NCBI RefSeq assembly: GCF_002778315.1
Contig: NZ_NESA01000001.1
Coordinates: 558,001 to 622,000 of the forward strand
DNA: 64,000 nucleotides
Reading direction: 5' to 3'
Origin: Limnohabitans sp. JirII-31
GTDB lineage: Bacteria > Pseudomonadota > Gammaproteobacteria > Burkholderiales > Burkholderiaceae_C
Positions 18,001 through 24,847 of the stretch are shown here, piece by piece. Below the pieces are notes generated by a model, which was not told the origin of the DNA, ran no database searches, and saw only the letters and a program-made list of their open reading frames with translations. How positions within the stretch are numbered: the first letter of the stretch is position 1; each line of letters starts with the position of its first letter. The position numbers and the translations under genes were made by a program.

Positions 18001-20267
18001 AAAGAACCCAAAGAGTAACTGTTAGAAATAGTTCCTCCGGTATTGTTTCCAACAAGACCGCCAATTCCGTAGTTGGCACCACTATTTACAACTTTGAGGG
18101 TGAGGTTTGCGTAGCTTCGTTGAATAACTCCCGTGTTATATCCCACCAAGCCACCAAATCCATTACCCACAGCATTAAGAGTCAAAGACCCTAGGGCGTA
18201 GCTGTTGTTGATCGTTCCACCGTTGTTTTTTCCTACTAAGCCAGCTGTGTAGTAAGTGCCAGAACTTGTGACTGTGAGTGCGATGTTGGCGTAGCTGCGA
18301 TTGATCGTTCCAAAGTTCTCTCCTACGAGCCCAGCGACTAATGTGCCGTTTAACGAATTTAAAGTGCCTATGACGTAAGAGTTGGTGATGGCTCCGTAGT
18401 TGGTAGCGACCAATCCTCCGGCCGTGTTATTGGCCGATAGGTTGAGCGAAGTCAGTCCTATATCTTGAACGCTTGCAGTGCTTTCAAGCTTGCCAAAAAG
18501 CCCGATGGACGATGAACCAGGGCGGTTGATGGTCAAGTTGCTGACGGTATGCCCCAGACCTGCAAAATTTCCTGCATAACCAGCATTTGTTCCGCTTGTG
18601 CCAATAGGGTTAAAGCCTTGGTATACGCCACTGACTAAATTCCAACCAGAAGTCGCGCTGGCATTGATATCCATGCCGATTGCGTAGTTGGTAGACAAGT
18701 TGTTGCGGACATTTTGCAAGCTGGCTACATCAGTAATGACGGTGTACGTCTTCTTGTTAGCCGCATTGCTGCCTAGTTGGGTTGAGAAATGGTTGCCCGC
18801 GCTGAGCGTGACGGTGCTCCCATTGAGCACGCGGTAGCTGGCGGCAGTGCCGTTGATCGTGCCGTTGGCAGAGCCTTGACCGTATTCAAGGTTGAGCGAG
18901 CCGCTACTTGTGTTTTTGATGTTGGCGTTGATGTAGATGTTGTTGTAGGCGCTGAGTGTCAGGTTGCTGGTGCTGCTCCACGTCACATCGCTGTTGACAT
19001 TGATGTTGCCACTGTCTATTCCATTCACGTTGTCGGTGGCAATCGACACCGAGCCGTTGGCCAAGTTGTTTTGCAGTGTGGTAGCCCCTATGCCAGATGA
19101 TGTCTGGCCAGTTGTGCCCGCACTGACTGTGAAGTCGGTGGGGTCAATCAGCCAAGTACCGCTGGCAGCGTTGCCACTTGCGAGTGTGGTGACTTTGGTG
19201 TTGTCGTTGATGTGTACTTGCGCTGCGCTGGTTTCTACAAAGCCGCCGTCTCCGCCGTTGGGGGCGCTGGCGTCTAAGGTGCCGCCTACGTCAATGCGGT
19301 TGGTTTGCTTGCTGCCCATCAAAAAGATTTGGCCTTTTTCCCCTGTGGTCAAGGTTTGTGCGCGGCTGGTGCCTGTGTGCTTGATGCTGCTGGCCACCAA
19401 GTCGCCTGCGGCTTGCGCGGTGAGGTAGATCAGTCCGCCATCGGCTTGAATGGCACCGCCTTGTTCAATCAGTGCATCCACACTGCTTTGGCTGACCTTG
19501 ATTTTGACGGGGCCTCCCAAATCCAGCGTGACGGCATTGCCTGCGCCAATCAATACGTTGCCTTTGTCGGCGGTGATGTTGCCTGTGTTGACCACTCTGG
19601 CCGCGATCAAAGCCACGGTTCCCCCCGCGCCCGTTGAATCGCCATTGACGGTGATGCGCCCCTGGTTGATGACCGCACCTGCTGATGTGCTGCCGCTGTT
19701 GCTGAACTGGTAGTTGCCGTTGAGGAAGTCTTTGTCACTCAACGATAAGGTAGAGGCCACCAGTCCGCCCACACTGACTTGCGCGGTGGAGGTGAAGAGC
19801 ACGCCGTTGGGGTTGATCAGAAACACCTGTCCGTTGGCATTGAGCGCACCTTGAATGGTGGACACGTCAGCCCCTGTGACGCGGTTGAGCGCCACAGACG
19901 ATGCCGAGGGTTGCACAAAGTTGACGGTGTGGTTTTGCCCAATGTTGAATGACTGCCAGTTGGTGGCCAATTTGTCGCTGCTTTGGGTGATGGTCATCGT
20001 CTTGCCGCTTTGACTGATGCTGGCCTGGCCCGCCACGATGCTGGCCCCCGTGGGCAAGGTTTGAGCCTGTGTATGGGCACTCAAGCAAGCGATGCTGAAC
20101 AACAAGACTGAGCGCGCAATGCATAGATTGAGATGCTGAGGGTTCACTGCCGGGGCGGTGCCAGCAGCTTTGACGCAGGTGGACTTGCCACGTGCTGTGG
20201 CGGCTTCCGTGACAGCTTGCCATACGCCTTGCGAGGCGTTCCAAATGACGCGATAGATGTGATTCAT
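12096..20267 (-). CDS. Giant two-partner-secretion exoprotein (filamentous-haemagglutinin/adhesin type)
   Basis: The 2723-residue product is the TpsA partner of the transporter encoded just upstream. It begins with an extended signal peptide region (ESPR; MNHIYRVIWNASQGVW) and a hydrophobic core ending in AHTQAQ near residue 69. A TPS secretion domain follows (about 70-330), with LNRVTG and GQVFLINPNGVLF marking the beta-helix start. Then come GLUG-type repeats (about 610-880, GGLVGxNxGxIxNSY), autotransporter-associated beta-strand repeats (about 1020-1620, NTYTGxTTIxxGTL), six MBG repeats of 85-86 residues (about 1960-2480, RVYGDSNPSLTYT) and a YDG-like module. The C-terminal 100-200 residues are Ala/Thr/Val-rich with no toxin domain that I recognise. 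It is likely a surface or released adhesin. The start follows the tpsB stop by 15 bp. Confidence 0.92.
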   Translation of the reverse strand: MNHIYRVIWNASQGVWQAVTEAATARGKSTCVKAAGTAPAVNPQHLNLCIARSVLLFSIACLSAHTQAQTLPTGASIVAGQASISQSGKTMTITQSSDKLATNWQSFNIGQNHTVNFVQPSASSVALNRVTGADVSTIQGALNANGQVFLINPNGVLFTSTAQVSVGGLVASTLSLSDKDFLNGNYQFSNSGSTSAGAVINQGRITVNGDSTGAGGTVALIAARVVNTGNITADKGNVLIGAGNAVTLDLGGPVKIKVSQSSVDALIEQGGAIQADGGLIYLTAQAAGDLVASSIKHTGTSRAQTLTTGEKGQIFLMGSKQTNRIDVGGTLDASAPNGGDGGFVETSAAQVHINDNTKVTTLASGNAASGTWLIDPTDFTVSAGTTGQTSSGIGATTLQNNLANGSVSIATDNVNGIDSGNINVNSDVTWSSTSNLTLSAYNNIYINANIKNTSSGSLNLEYGQGSANGTINGTAASYRVLNGSTVTLSAGNHFSTQLGSNAANKKTYTVITDVASLQNVRNNLSTNYAIGMDINASATSGWNLVSGVYQGFNPIGTSGTNAGYAGNFAGLGHTVSNLTINRPGSSSIGLFGKLESTASVQDIGLTSLNLSANNTAGGLVATNYGAITNSYVIGTLNSLNGTLVAGLVGENFGTINRSYANIALTVTSSGTYYTAGLVGKNNGGTINNSYALGSLTLNAVGNGFGGLVGYNTGVIQRSYANLTLKVVNSGANYGIGGLVGNNTGGTISNSYSLGSLTVNNTGGNAYGGLAGYNQNSASISNSYSEVAVTAPASQPSYGAGLVGLNSAQISNSYSTGSVSGNQAGGLVASNSGAITNSYSISSVTGTGSNGLVVINGGTVTNSYWDTTTSGKSTSAAGTGLTTAQFKSIANYSAWTTTSQTDGSGWVMVDTAGAINSGNNLAGRPILAMEYSNQIRTTNQLQLMALSPTSSYTLSQTINASSMGSPVLLQGGALDLGGYALTTANYKQTSGTLSNGTLTASSGFDLQAGTVSANLTGAAALNKSTSNTVTLSGTSTYTGDTTISDGTLVLSGTGSIAASSGVTTSGSGVLDISGTTSGASVASLSGTSTATTGVVLGSQTLTLSNASGTYAGVIGGTGGLTLTAGLEALSGTNTYTGGTTISGGTLQVGNGTAGSLNATSAVTVASGATLRLNEATGSSFANTVTDNGTVDFAQSGTLTASGVISGAGALTQSGTGTTTLTNTNTYNGTTTISNGTLALSGTGSIAGSSGVTTSGSGVLDISGTTSGASVVSLTGTSTAATGVVLGSQTLTLSNASGTYAGVIAGTGGLTLAAGLEALTGANTYTGDTTINGGKLQLGNNTAGSLSGSSKVMVANGATFLLYQATGANFTNTVIDQGTVTFTPSGTLTASGAISGSGSLIQSGTGTTTLTGANTYSGSTTVNIGTLQVGNGTTGSLNATSAVTVASGATLRLNEATGSSFANTVIDNGTVDFAQSGTLTASGVISGTGALTQSGTGTTTLTNTNTYNGTTTISNGTLALSGTGSIAASSGVTTSGSGVLDISGTTSGATLVSLTGTSTAATGVVLGSQTLTLSNASGNYAGVIGGTGGLTVAAGSETLSGTNTYQGSTSITAGSLIIQNDNPSTASSSFSGSGKLVIESSNSSFANSFDSSSWALGSLGGLRIGKSGNTADLTINRALSMTGDINLFGGNVSINQAITNPNNTLSITAAGNVTQSAALVSNTLVILGANTVTLNNSNNQVNTLAATGVGTFNFLNNGALSIGQSGGVSGVASSAAVNISTRTGDLSVNANITTTDSSTSAVTLNAGKDAIAGTSSGGNLLMANGKTITVGTGGRAVLYTGSVNDSTGLSNLAVSGSGHYRYNSDESETNYSTVLGTGLYAVYREKPTVILSGSQAAIYGDALPTLQATVTGTKNGDSNTDLSMVSPSYSVSSYLNAGQYSITSTNLASLGYAVQNTTFTVNARPITVTGSNASRVYGDSNPTLSYTAESAGTSRGLVAGDSLIGAVSTSATSASSKGSYDITQGSLTNTNNSNYDISYTNGTLTVNARPITVSGNNASRVYGDSNPSLTYTTEAAGTSRGLVAGDSLIGAVSTSATSASSKGSYDITQGSLTNTNNSNYDISYTNGTLTVHARPITVSGVSTNRVYGDSNPSLTYTTEAAGTSRGLVAGDSLIGAVSTNATSASSKGSYDITQGSLTNTNNSNYDISYTNGTLTVNARPITVSGNNASRVYGDSNPSLTYTTEVAGTSRGLVAGDSLGLSGSLVTDATASSSKGSYDIAQGSLSSSNTNYDMSYAKGTLTVNARPITVTANSLSRVYGDSNPSLTYTTEAAGTSRGLVAGDSLGLSGSLVTDATASSSKGSYDIAQGSLSSSNTNYDMSYAKATLTVNARPITVSGVSTSRVYGDSNPSLTYTVQVDQGVANTTSRGLASLDGAFETLSGSVTTAATSASNKGIYDITQGSLTNANNDNYAITYSAGTLTINARPISLVGTRTYDGSTVVKASIFSLSNLVNNEDLVLSGSGSVASPLVAAGTQEVNLGSLALNDSNNGTASNYTLLGGSYLATITGPNVSPAISTASITIAQQIAKVSTASTNAPTLGLPLAPTPASAPAIAVNTATSGGSSVQTSTVSTAVTTNTNDEPTVQASAATPATTVITVSAPLAQPQVQAEVFVGGLLLVRAPANTNLSENNVALLQAGPSNVVRDSGRDANGFMRIKVTSGGIRD
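12821..14393 (-). repeat. Tandem MBG-module repeats within the exoprotein gene
   Basis: The anchor corresponding to the peptide TVNARPIT recurs at 12821, 13103, 13361, 13619, 13874, 14129 and 14384, giving spacings of 282, 258, 258, 255, 255 and 255 bp. Units between 13103 and 14384 are nearly identical in DNA and in protein (RVYGDSNPSLTYTTEAAG, then SRGLVAGDSL). Two subtypes alternate: three or so units with IGAVSTSATSASSKG and two with LGLSGSLVTDATASSSKG. The high DNA identity points to recent duplication or gene conversion. Confidence 0.92.
15460..17170 (-). repeat. Autotransporter-associated beta-strand repeat blocks with near-identical DNA
   Basis: Long direct repeats encode NTYxGxTTISxGTLALSGTGSIA and GVVLGSQTLTLSNASG modules. 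The 60 bases at 15541-15600 and 16381-16440 differ at a single position, and a third copy of this segment begins at 16948. Copy spacings are 840 and 567 bp. The blocks are long enough for homologous recombination to change module number. Confidence 0.9.
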
Positions 20268-20282
20268 GGTCTTTTGAGGTGC

Positions 20283-21953
20283 TTAGAAGTAACGGTTAAG
20301 GCTGACCCACAGGCGTGGTCTTGGATCGCTGCTGGTGTCCGCCTGAGGGGTGCCACCTTGGCTGCGCCAGCTCAACAAGGCATCGCCGCTGAATTGCCCA
20401 TCGGCATAGCGCACGCCAATGCCGCCTCCTGCACGAACTTTGTCTGCGCTGGGTGTGCTGAGCAGCTCAGGTTTGGCGTTGACCTTGATTCGTCCCATGT
20501 CATAGAAGAGGAAAGGAGTCCACAGCGCTAGGCCGTAGCGCAGCTCAACCTGTGTGAAGAATCCTTGATCGCCTGGTGCTTCGCCCACTGGATAGGCGCG
20601 CACGGACGTTGGGCCACCAAGTGAAAAGTTTTCAGATGAATCGAGGTTTTTGCCTGCCCAAGAGCGATTCAGTCGAGTGAACAAGCTCCACGATTCGGGC
20701 AGGTTTTGAACGCGGCTGACGTCGAGCACGACTTTTTTAAAGCTTCCTCTGGTTTGCCCACTGTCGTTGGCTGCTAGGGTGCTGTCCAAATACAACTTGC
20801 CCGATGTCCAGGTGAGGTTGCCGTAGGTCACACCGCCTTGTCCCAAACTGTCTCGGTGGTCGAACAGCAGGCTCAAAGGAATGGTTTCGCTGCTTTTGCT
20901 GCTGTGTGTGCTGGTGATTTCTGTGTTGTCGTTGAGTCGGCTGTGTTGATAGCTGACGTTGAGGTTGACATTGGATTGTTGAGAGCGCAGCCACGGATAA
21001 GTCAACCCAGCGCTGTTGATCTTGGCAGTTCCATAGGCACTCAAACTCGCAAATTCTTTGCCGAGTTTGTAGCTGGTGGTGGCGTAGCCCAGGGTGGCGC
21101 GTAAACCACTGCCACCCAAGGGGCGGCTGTAGTTGGCATTGCCAAGCCACATGTCTTCTTGCGTGTAAAGCCCTGAGAGGTTGATTTGATCGCCCAGCGC
21201 AAATGGGCTATTGATTGACAGGTTGCCGCGCGTGCGGGCTTGGCCGCTGTAACGGTTGCCGTAGTTGTCTAAGCCAAGGCTGCCGTTGACGGCAGACGCA
21301 CGTGAGACTTGTACCTCCAAGTCACCCGTACCAGCCTTACTGCCAGGGCTGATGACCGGGCTGATACCGATGCCGGGCAGGTCAGACAAGATCAAGCTAG
21401 CCCGCTCCAAGCTGGGCCCATAAATTACCTCACCGCTTTGCAAATCGCTGAGAAAGGGCTGTGCTTGTTCGGCTAATTCTGGTTCAGTGCTCTGAGGTTG
21501 AATTTGCCCATAGCGCCCTTCGGTAATGTCGAGACGAACGACACCATCGTTGACCGTTTGCTCAGGAACTTGAGCACTGGCGAAAGGGTAGCCAAGGGCT
21601 TGATACAACTGCGTGATCCGAGCGGCTAAGTTGTGCAGGCCGGCAAGGTCTAAGCGCGCACCGGATGTCAGACCTACCGCTTTCGTCAGGCTGTCGTTGT
21701 CGATGACGGTGTTGCCTGTGAATGTGATTGCCAGCACTTCAAGTTGTGGTCCGCCAGGTGCTATCGCATCTTGAAGGGGGGGGAGGTGGTAAGAAAAGGA
21801 CGGACTGGTCGTTGGCTGTGTTGGGCCTGGACGCACTTGCTGCAAGATGCTGCCAATGCCAGGAGCTGTTTGCGCAAACACGGCCCCAATCGAGCATGTC
21901 AGCAGTGCTAGCCACACACACAGCTTTTGACACTTCGAATTGTTAAAATTCAT
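20283..21953 (-). CDS. Two-partner-secretion outer-membrane transporter (ShlB/FhaC family)
   Basis: This 556-residue Omp85-superfamily protein exports the giant exoprotein encoded directly downstream. A signal peptide (residues 1-27, ending IGAVFAQ) is followed by a Pro-rich linker, POTRA domains (about 70-220; VLAITFTGNTVIDNDSL, then GYPFASAQVPEQ) and a C-terminal 16-strand barrel (about 230-556) ending in RLWVSLNRYF with the terminal Phe expected of outer-membrane barrels. The FhaC-type block GSLGLDNYGNRYSG opens the barrel. I chose ATG 21953 because it gives the signal peptide; there is no clear Shine-Dalgarno, and the ATG abuts a large AT-rich hairpin. A run of eight C (coding strand; 21776-21783) lies at residues 57-60. 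Confidence 0.93.
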   Translation of the reverse strand: MNFNNSKCQKLCVWLALLTCSIGAVFAQTAPGIGSILQQVRPGPTQPTTSPSFSYHLPPLQDAIAPGGPQLEVLAITFTGNTVIDNDSLTKAVGLTSGARLDLAGLHNLAARITQLYQALGYPFASAQVPEQTVNDGVVRLDITEGRYGQIQPQSTEPELAEQAQPFLSDLQSGEVIYGPSLERASLILSDLPGIGISPVISPGSKAGTGDLEVQVSRASAVNGSLGLDNYGNRYSGQARTRGNLSINSPFALGDQINLSGLYTQEDMWLGNANYSRPLGGSGLRATLGYATTSYKLGKEFASLSAYGTAKINSAGLTYPWLRSQQSNVNLNVSYQHSRLNDNTEITSTHSSKSSETIPLSLLFDHRDSLGQGGVTYGNLTWTSGKLYLDSTLAANDSGQTRGSFKKVVLDVSRVQNLPESWSLFTRLNRSWAGKNLDSSENFSLGGPTSVRAYPVGEAPGDQGFFTQVELRYGLALWTPFLFYDMGRIKVNAKPELLSTPSADKVRAGGGIGVRYADGQFSGDALLSWRSQGGTPQADTSSDPRPRLWVSLNRYF

Positions 21954-22016
21954 AATAGTTAATAAATTGACATTAAAGAATTCATTTTGATGAATTCTAG
22001 TCAATAAATAACTATT
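21954..22016 (-). promoter_or_regulatory. Nested AT-rich inverted repeat immediately upstream of tpsB
   Basis: The inner palindrome GAATTCATTTTGATGAATTC (21978-21997) has perfect 8-bp arms. It is enclosed by outer arms: AATAGTTAATAAATTGAC (21954-21971) is largely complementary to GTCAATAAATAACTATT (22000-22016), with 8 outer and 6 inner pairs around a small internal loop. In the transcript the hairpin would end at the base before the tpsB ATG. It could be an operator or a translation-controlling structure. The rest of the 107-bp gap (22017-22060) is AT-rich and probably holds the promoter, though I cannot pick one -10/-35 pair. Confidence 0.65.
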
Positions 22017-22060
22017 AAGTTTACTTTTAAGTTTAAATAGTCATTGCCAGCCTTTTAGGC

Positions 22061-22987
22061 TTACATGGGCAAGGTGTGCAGCGGAATATCTTTGGCATTG
22101 GCCAGCCGATCCAGTTGCTGCCGTGTTTGGTTGGCAAAAAATGTTGCCAAAGCTTGGTGGGTGCTGCGTTTGTGCATCTGCTGTGCGGCCCCTTGAGGCA
22201 AGCCTGCGGCTTCGCACAAGCGCGCGGCAAAGTGAGGCTCTAGGGCTGCCACAGCCACGCGGCCGTTTTTGCAGGCATAAATACGGTAGCCCGCATGGGC
22301 ACCGCCCACGTCCCCGTCTGGTGTGGTCAAGCCCCAACTGCGTGGCAGGGCCAAATAAGCCGCCGCATCGCTCAAGGCAATCTCTTGAAACACGCCGCGA
22401 CCGAATAGACGCCCAGAGCGTTGGCGCATCAGCAGGGCTTGCAACACCGCTTCGGTGGTCAACAAAGAGCCGCCCATGTCGGCATACAGGCTGGCAGGCA
22501 TGTCCAAGCCATTGACCAAGCCGTTCTCGGCCAAATAGGTCAGGTCGTGTCCGGGTTCTTCGGCCCGCGCACCCAAAGCACCCACCACGCTGACCATGCA
22601 CAGGGCCGGGTATTGGCGGTGCAGCGCCCTCCAGCCGAGTCCAAGTTTGGTCAGAGCAGAGGGACGAAACGAGGTGATCAGCACATCGGTGCGTGCCAAG
22701 AGCTTGTGCAAGCGGGCTTGACCGCGCTCGGTTTTCAAGTCAGCTTGCACCACCTGCACGCTCTGGTGCATGGCCTCGTAGGCCGCCGGTTTGTACAGCC
22801 CCATCGGGTCGGCAGTCGCGGCTCCTGTTGGGGCCAACGGTTCGAGCTTGGTGCAGTGGGCACCCATGCCATGCAAGCGCATGAGCGCTGCAGGACCTGG
22901 CAGATTGAGCGCAAGACTGAGAATGCGCACCCCCTTCAGAGGGGACAGGGGGCGGGGCTTGGAATCGGCAGAAGTGGGCAGCGTCAT
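22061..22987 (-). CDS. CaiB/BaiF family CoA-transferase (short form)
   Basis: Family III CoA-transferases move CoA between carboxylic acids, or act as alpha-methylacyl-CoA racemases. Recognisable blocks are PLKGVRILSLALNLPGPAA near the N-terminus, DVLITSFRPSALTKLGLGW and PGHDLTYLAENGLVNG, which includes the conserved Asp expected to form the acyl anhydride. At 308 residues it is shorter than typical CaiB/Frc (about 400) and fits racemase-type members of about 330-380 better. The ATG at 22987 was preferred over an upstream codon at 23041 that would overlap the neighbouring receptor gene. It is the last gene of the minus-strand catabolic cluster, so it may activate the product acid. Substrate unknown. 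Confidence 0.8.
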   Translation of the reverse strand: MTLPTSADSKPRPLSPLKGVRILSLALNLPGPAALMRLHGMGAHCTKLEPLAPTGAATADPMGLYKPAAYEAMHQSVQVVQADLKTERGQARLHKLLARTDVLITSFRPSALTKLGLGWRALHRQYPALCMVSVVGALGARAEEPGHDLTYLAENGLVNGLDMPASLYADMGGSLLTTEAVLQALLMRQRSGRLFGRGVFQEIALSDAAAYLALPRSWGLTTPDGDVGGAHAGYRIYACKNGRVAVAALEPHFAARLCEAAGLPQGAAQQMHKRSTHQALATFFANQTRQQLDRLANAKDIPLHTLPM

Positions 22988-23009
22988 GCGCCCAATTATC
23001 TGCGGCGAA

Positions 23010-23810
23010 TCAGCGGCTGGCAGGATCGAGGCCGGTCTCACGGACCAGCTTGGCCACCGAGGCAGAGCTCAGAAAACGCACCAAGTGCTTGGCCGCTTCT
23101 TGCTCTTGCGAACCTTCGACCAAAGCTGACGAGAAGAAGATGGTTTGCTGCACCGCATCGGGCAAGGTGCCCACGAAGTCGAGTTCTTTGAAGTAAATCA
23201 GTTCGCTCACTTGCTGAAAGCCCAGCTCGGCATCGCCGCGTGCCACCACCGCGCCCACGCGCTCGCTCATGATGCGTTTGGCAGTCACCTTCATTTGCTC
23301 AGCTACGCCCAGCTTGGGGAACAACTCAGTCGACAAATAGGTGCCACTGGCGCTGGCCGAGTAGGCGATGGATTTGGCTTCGAGCAAGGTTTTCTTCAAT
23401 GCTTCGACGGTGCTGATGTCGGGCTTGGGCGTGCCTTTGCGCACAGCCACACCGATTTGCGAGCGGGCCAAGTCAACGCGACTGCCTTTGACCAATTTGC
23501 CTTGCGCCATCAGGGCTTCCAGGCCACCTTCGGACAAGATCACCAGATCAAACTTTTCGCCACGCGCGAAGCGGCTGGGAATCGAGTCAGGCGCATTGCC
23601 CACCGACGCACCGAACGCGCTGATGACTTTGTTGCCGGAAGCCTGTTCGTACATGGGCACCAGTTGCTTGTAGGCCTCGGTGAATGCGCCGGAGGTGATG
23701 ACGCGAATTTCTGCGGCGTGCACCAGTTGGGCTGCAAAGACAAACAGACCCAGGCCAAGCAGGCCTAAGCGGCGCGTCAACGAAGGAGCAGAGAAAGAAC
23801 GGAGGTTCAT
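23010..23810 (-). CDS. ModA-like periplasmic substrate-binding protein
   Basis: The 266-residue product has a signal peptide (residues 1-32, ending QLVHA-AE) and a type II periplasmic-binding fold of the molybdate/ModA family: IRVITSGAFTEAYKQLVP, FDLVILSEGGLEALMAQGKL, and RGDAELGFQQVSELIY. There are no ModB/ModC genes in the window and the cluster is catabolic, so binding of an organic anion is at least as likely as molybdate. It lies 22 bp before the CoA-transferase and after a Bug receptor on the same strand. ATG 23810 was chosen to start at MNLRS, directly before the basic signal-peptide n-region. Confidence 0.78.
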   Translation of the reverse strand: MNLRSFSAPSLTRRLGLLGLGLFVFAAQLVHAAEIRVITSGAFTEAYKQLVPMYEQASGNKVISAFGASVGNAPDSIPSRFARGEKFDLVILSEGGLEALMAQGKLVKGSRVDLARSQIGVAVRKGTPKPDISTVEALKKTLLEAKSIAYSASASGTYLSTELFPKLGVAEQMKVTAKRIMSERVGAVVARGDAELGFQQVSELIYFKELDFVGTLPDAVQQTIFFSSALVEGSQEQEAAKHLVRFLSSASVAKLVRETGLDPASR

Positions 23811-23838
23811 GGTGTGTCTCGATTTGGTCAATGAAAAA

Positions 23839-24834
23839 TTATTCGGCAGTGATCTTGCGCTCGCGAATCACACGGCCCCAGGTGGCTGTTTCTTTGGCCA
23901 TGTAAGTAGCCAATTCATTGCGCGTACCGGGCAGCGGAGTCAGGCCGTGGCTGTTGAGTTGCTCCACCACATCCGGAGACTTCAGCACTTTGACCAACTC
24001 CACATTCCAGCGGTCCAAGATGGCCGTAGGCACTTTGGAGGAAGCAACGAACGCGTACCAGTTGGTGGCGCTGAAGCCTGGATAGCCCGACTCGGCAATG
24101 GTCGGAATATTGGGCAACGAACGCAGGCGTTGTGTGCCTGTGCTGGCCAAGGGAATCAGTTTGCCGTTGTCGATGTAGGCCTGTGAGGTGGAGTAGGTCG
24201 AGAAGTAAGACGACACGCGACCACCCAACAAGTCTTGCAGGGCCGGCGCACCGCCTTTGTAGGGCACGTGGACGGTCTCGATCTTGGCCATGTCGTCGAG
24301 CAGTTCGCCGGCCAGGTGTGATGCGGAACCTGGGCCGGTGGATGCGTAGTCAAGCTTGCCGGGGTTCTTCTTGGCATAGGCAATGTACTCGGCAAAAGTC
24401 TTGATGCCTGTGCCTGCGTGGACCACCAGCACATTGGGAAAGTTCACGCCCATGGTGATGGGGGCCAAGTCTTTGACCGGGTCATAAGGCAACTTCACCA
24501 AGTGTGGTGCGATGGTGAGTGGGCCGACCGAGCCAAACAAAATCAAGCTGCCATCGGTGGGGCCTGTGGCCGTGTATTGGTGCGCAATGTTGCCACCAGC
24601 GCCGCCCTTGTTGTCGATGACGACCGAGGCCCCGATGTTCTCGCCGAGCTTCTTGGCAATGATGCGTGCCGCTGTGTCGGCGGCACCACCAGCAGCGAAG
24701 CCGACCACCATGGTGATCGATTTTTTGGGAGGGAAGTCTTGCGCGGTTGCCGAGAAGGCCAGCAGACCGCTGAGCAAGCACAGACTGAGATGGCGACGTG
24801 TGGTGGTGATCATGGGAACTTTCGTGACAGTCAT
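23839..24834 (-). CDS. Bug/TctC-family tripartite tricarboxylate receptor
   Basis: Bug proteins are periplasmic receptors for carboxylates, either feeding TctAB transporters or acting in sensing. The 331 residues show a signal peptide, then KSITMVVGFAAGGAADTAAR, VVIDNKGGAGGNIAHQY, PYDPVKDLAPIT and HVPYKGGAPALQDLLGG, all hallmark blocks. It directly follows tcuB (13 bp), suggesting that its ligand is the substrate of the TcuAB oxidase. TctA/TctB membrane proteins are not in the window. ATG 24813 (MITTTRRHLSL) is an equally plausible start. Confidence 0.9.
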   Translation of the reverse strand: MTVTKVPMITTTRRHLSLCLLSGLLAFSATAQDFPPKKSITMVVGFAAGGAADTAARIIAKKLGENIGASVVIDNKGGAGGNIAHQYTATGPTDGSLILFGSVGPLTIAPHLVKLPYDPVKDLAPITMGVNFPNVLVVHAGTGIKTFAEYIAYAKKNPGKLDYASTGPGSASHLAGELLDDMAKIETVHVPYKGGAPALQDLLGGRVSSYFSTYSTSQAYIDNGKLIPLASTGTQRLRSLPNIPTIAESGYPGFSATNWYAFVASSKVPTAILDRWNVELVKVLKSPDVVEQLNSHGLTPLPGTRNELATYMAKETATWGRVIRERKITAE

Positions 24835-24847
24835 GACAGCCGAGAGC

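Noticed and set aside
23010-23810. Assignment as molybdate-binding protein ModA
   Set aside because: No modB or modC in the window and the neighbours are catabolic, so only the fold-level call is kept.
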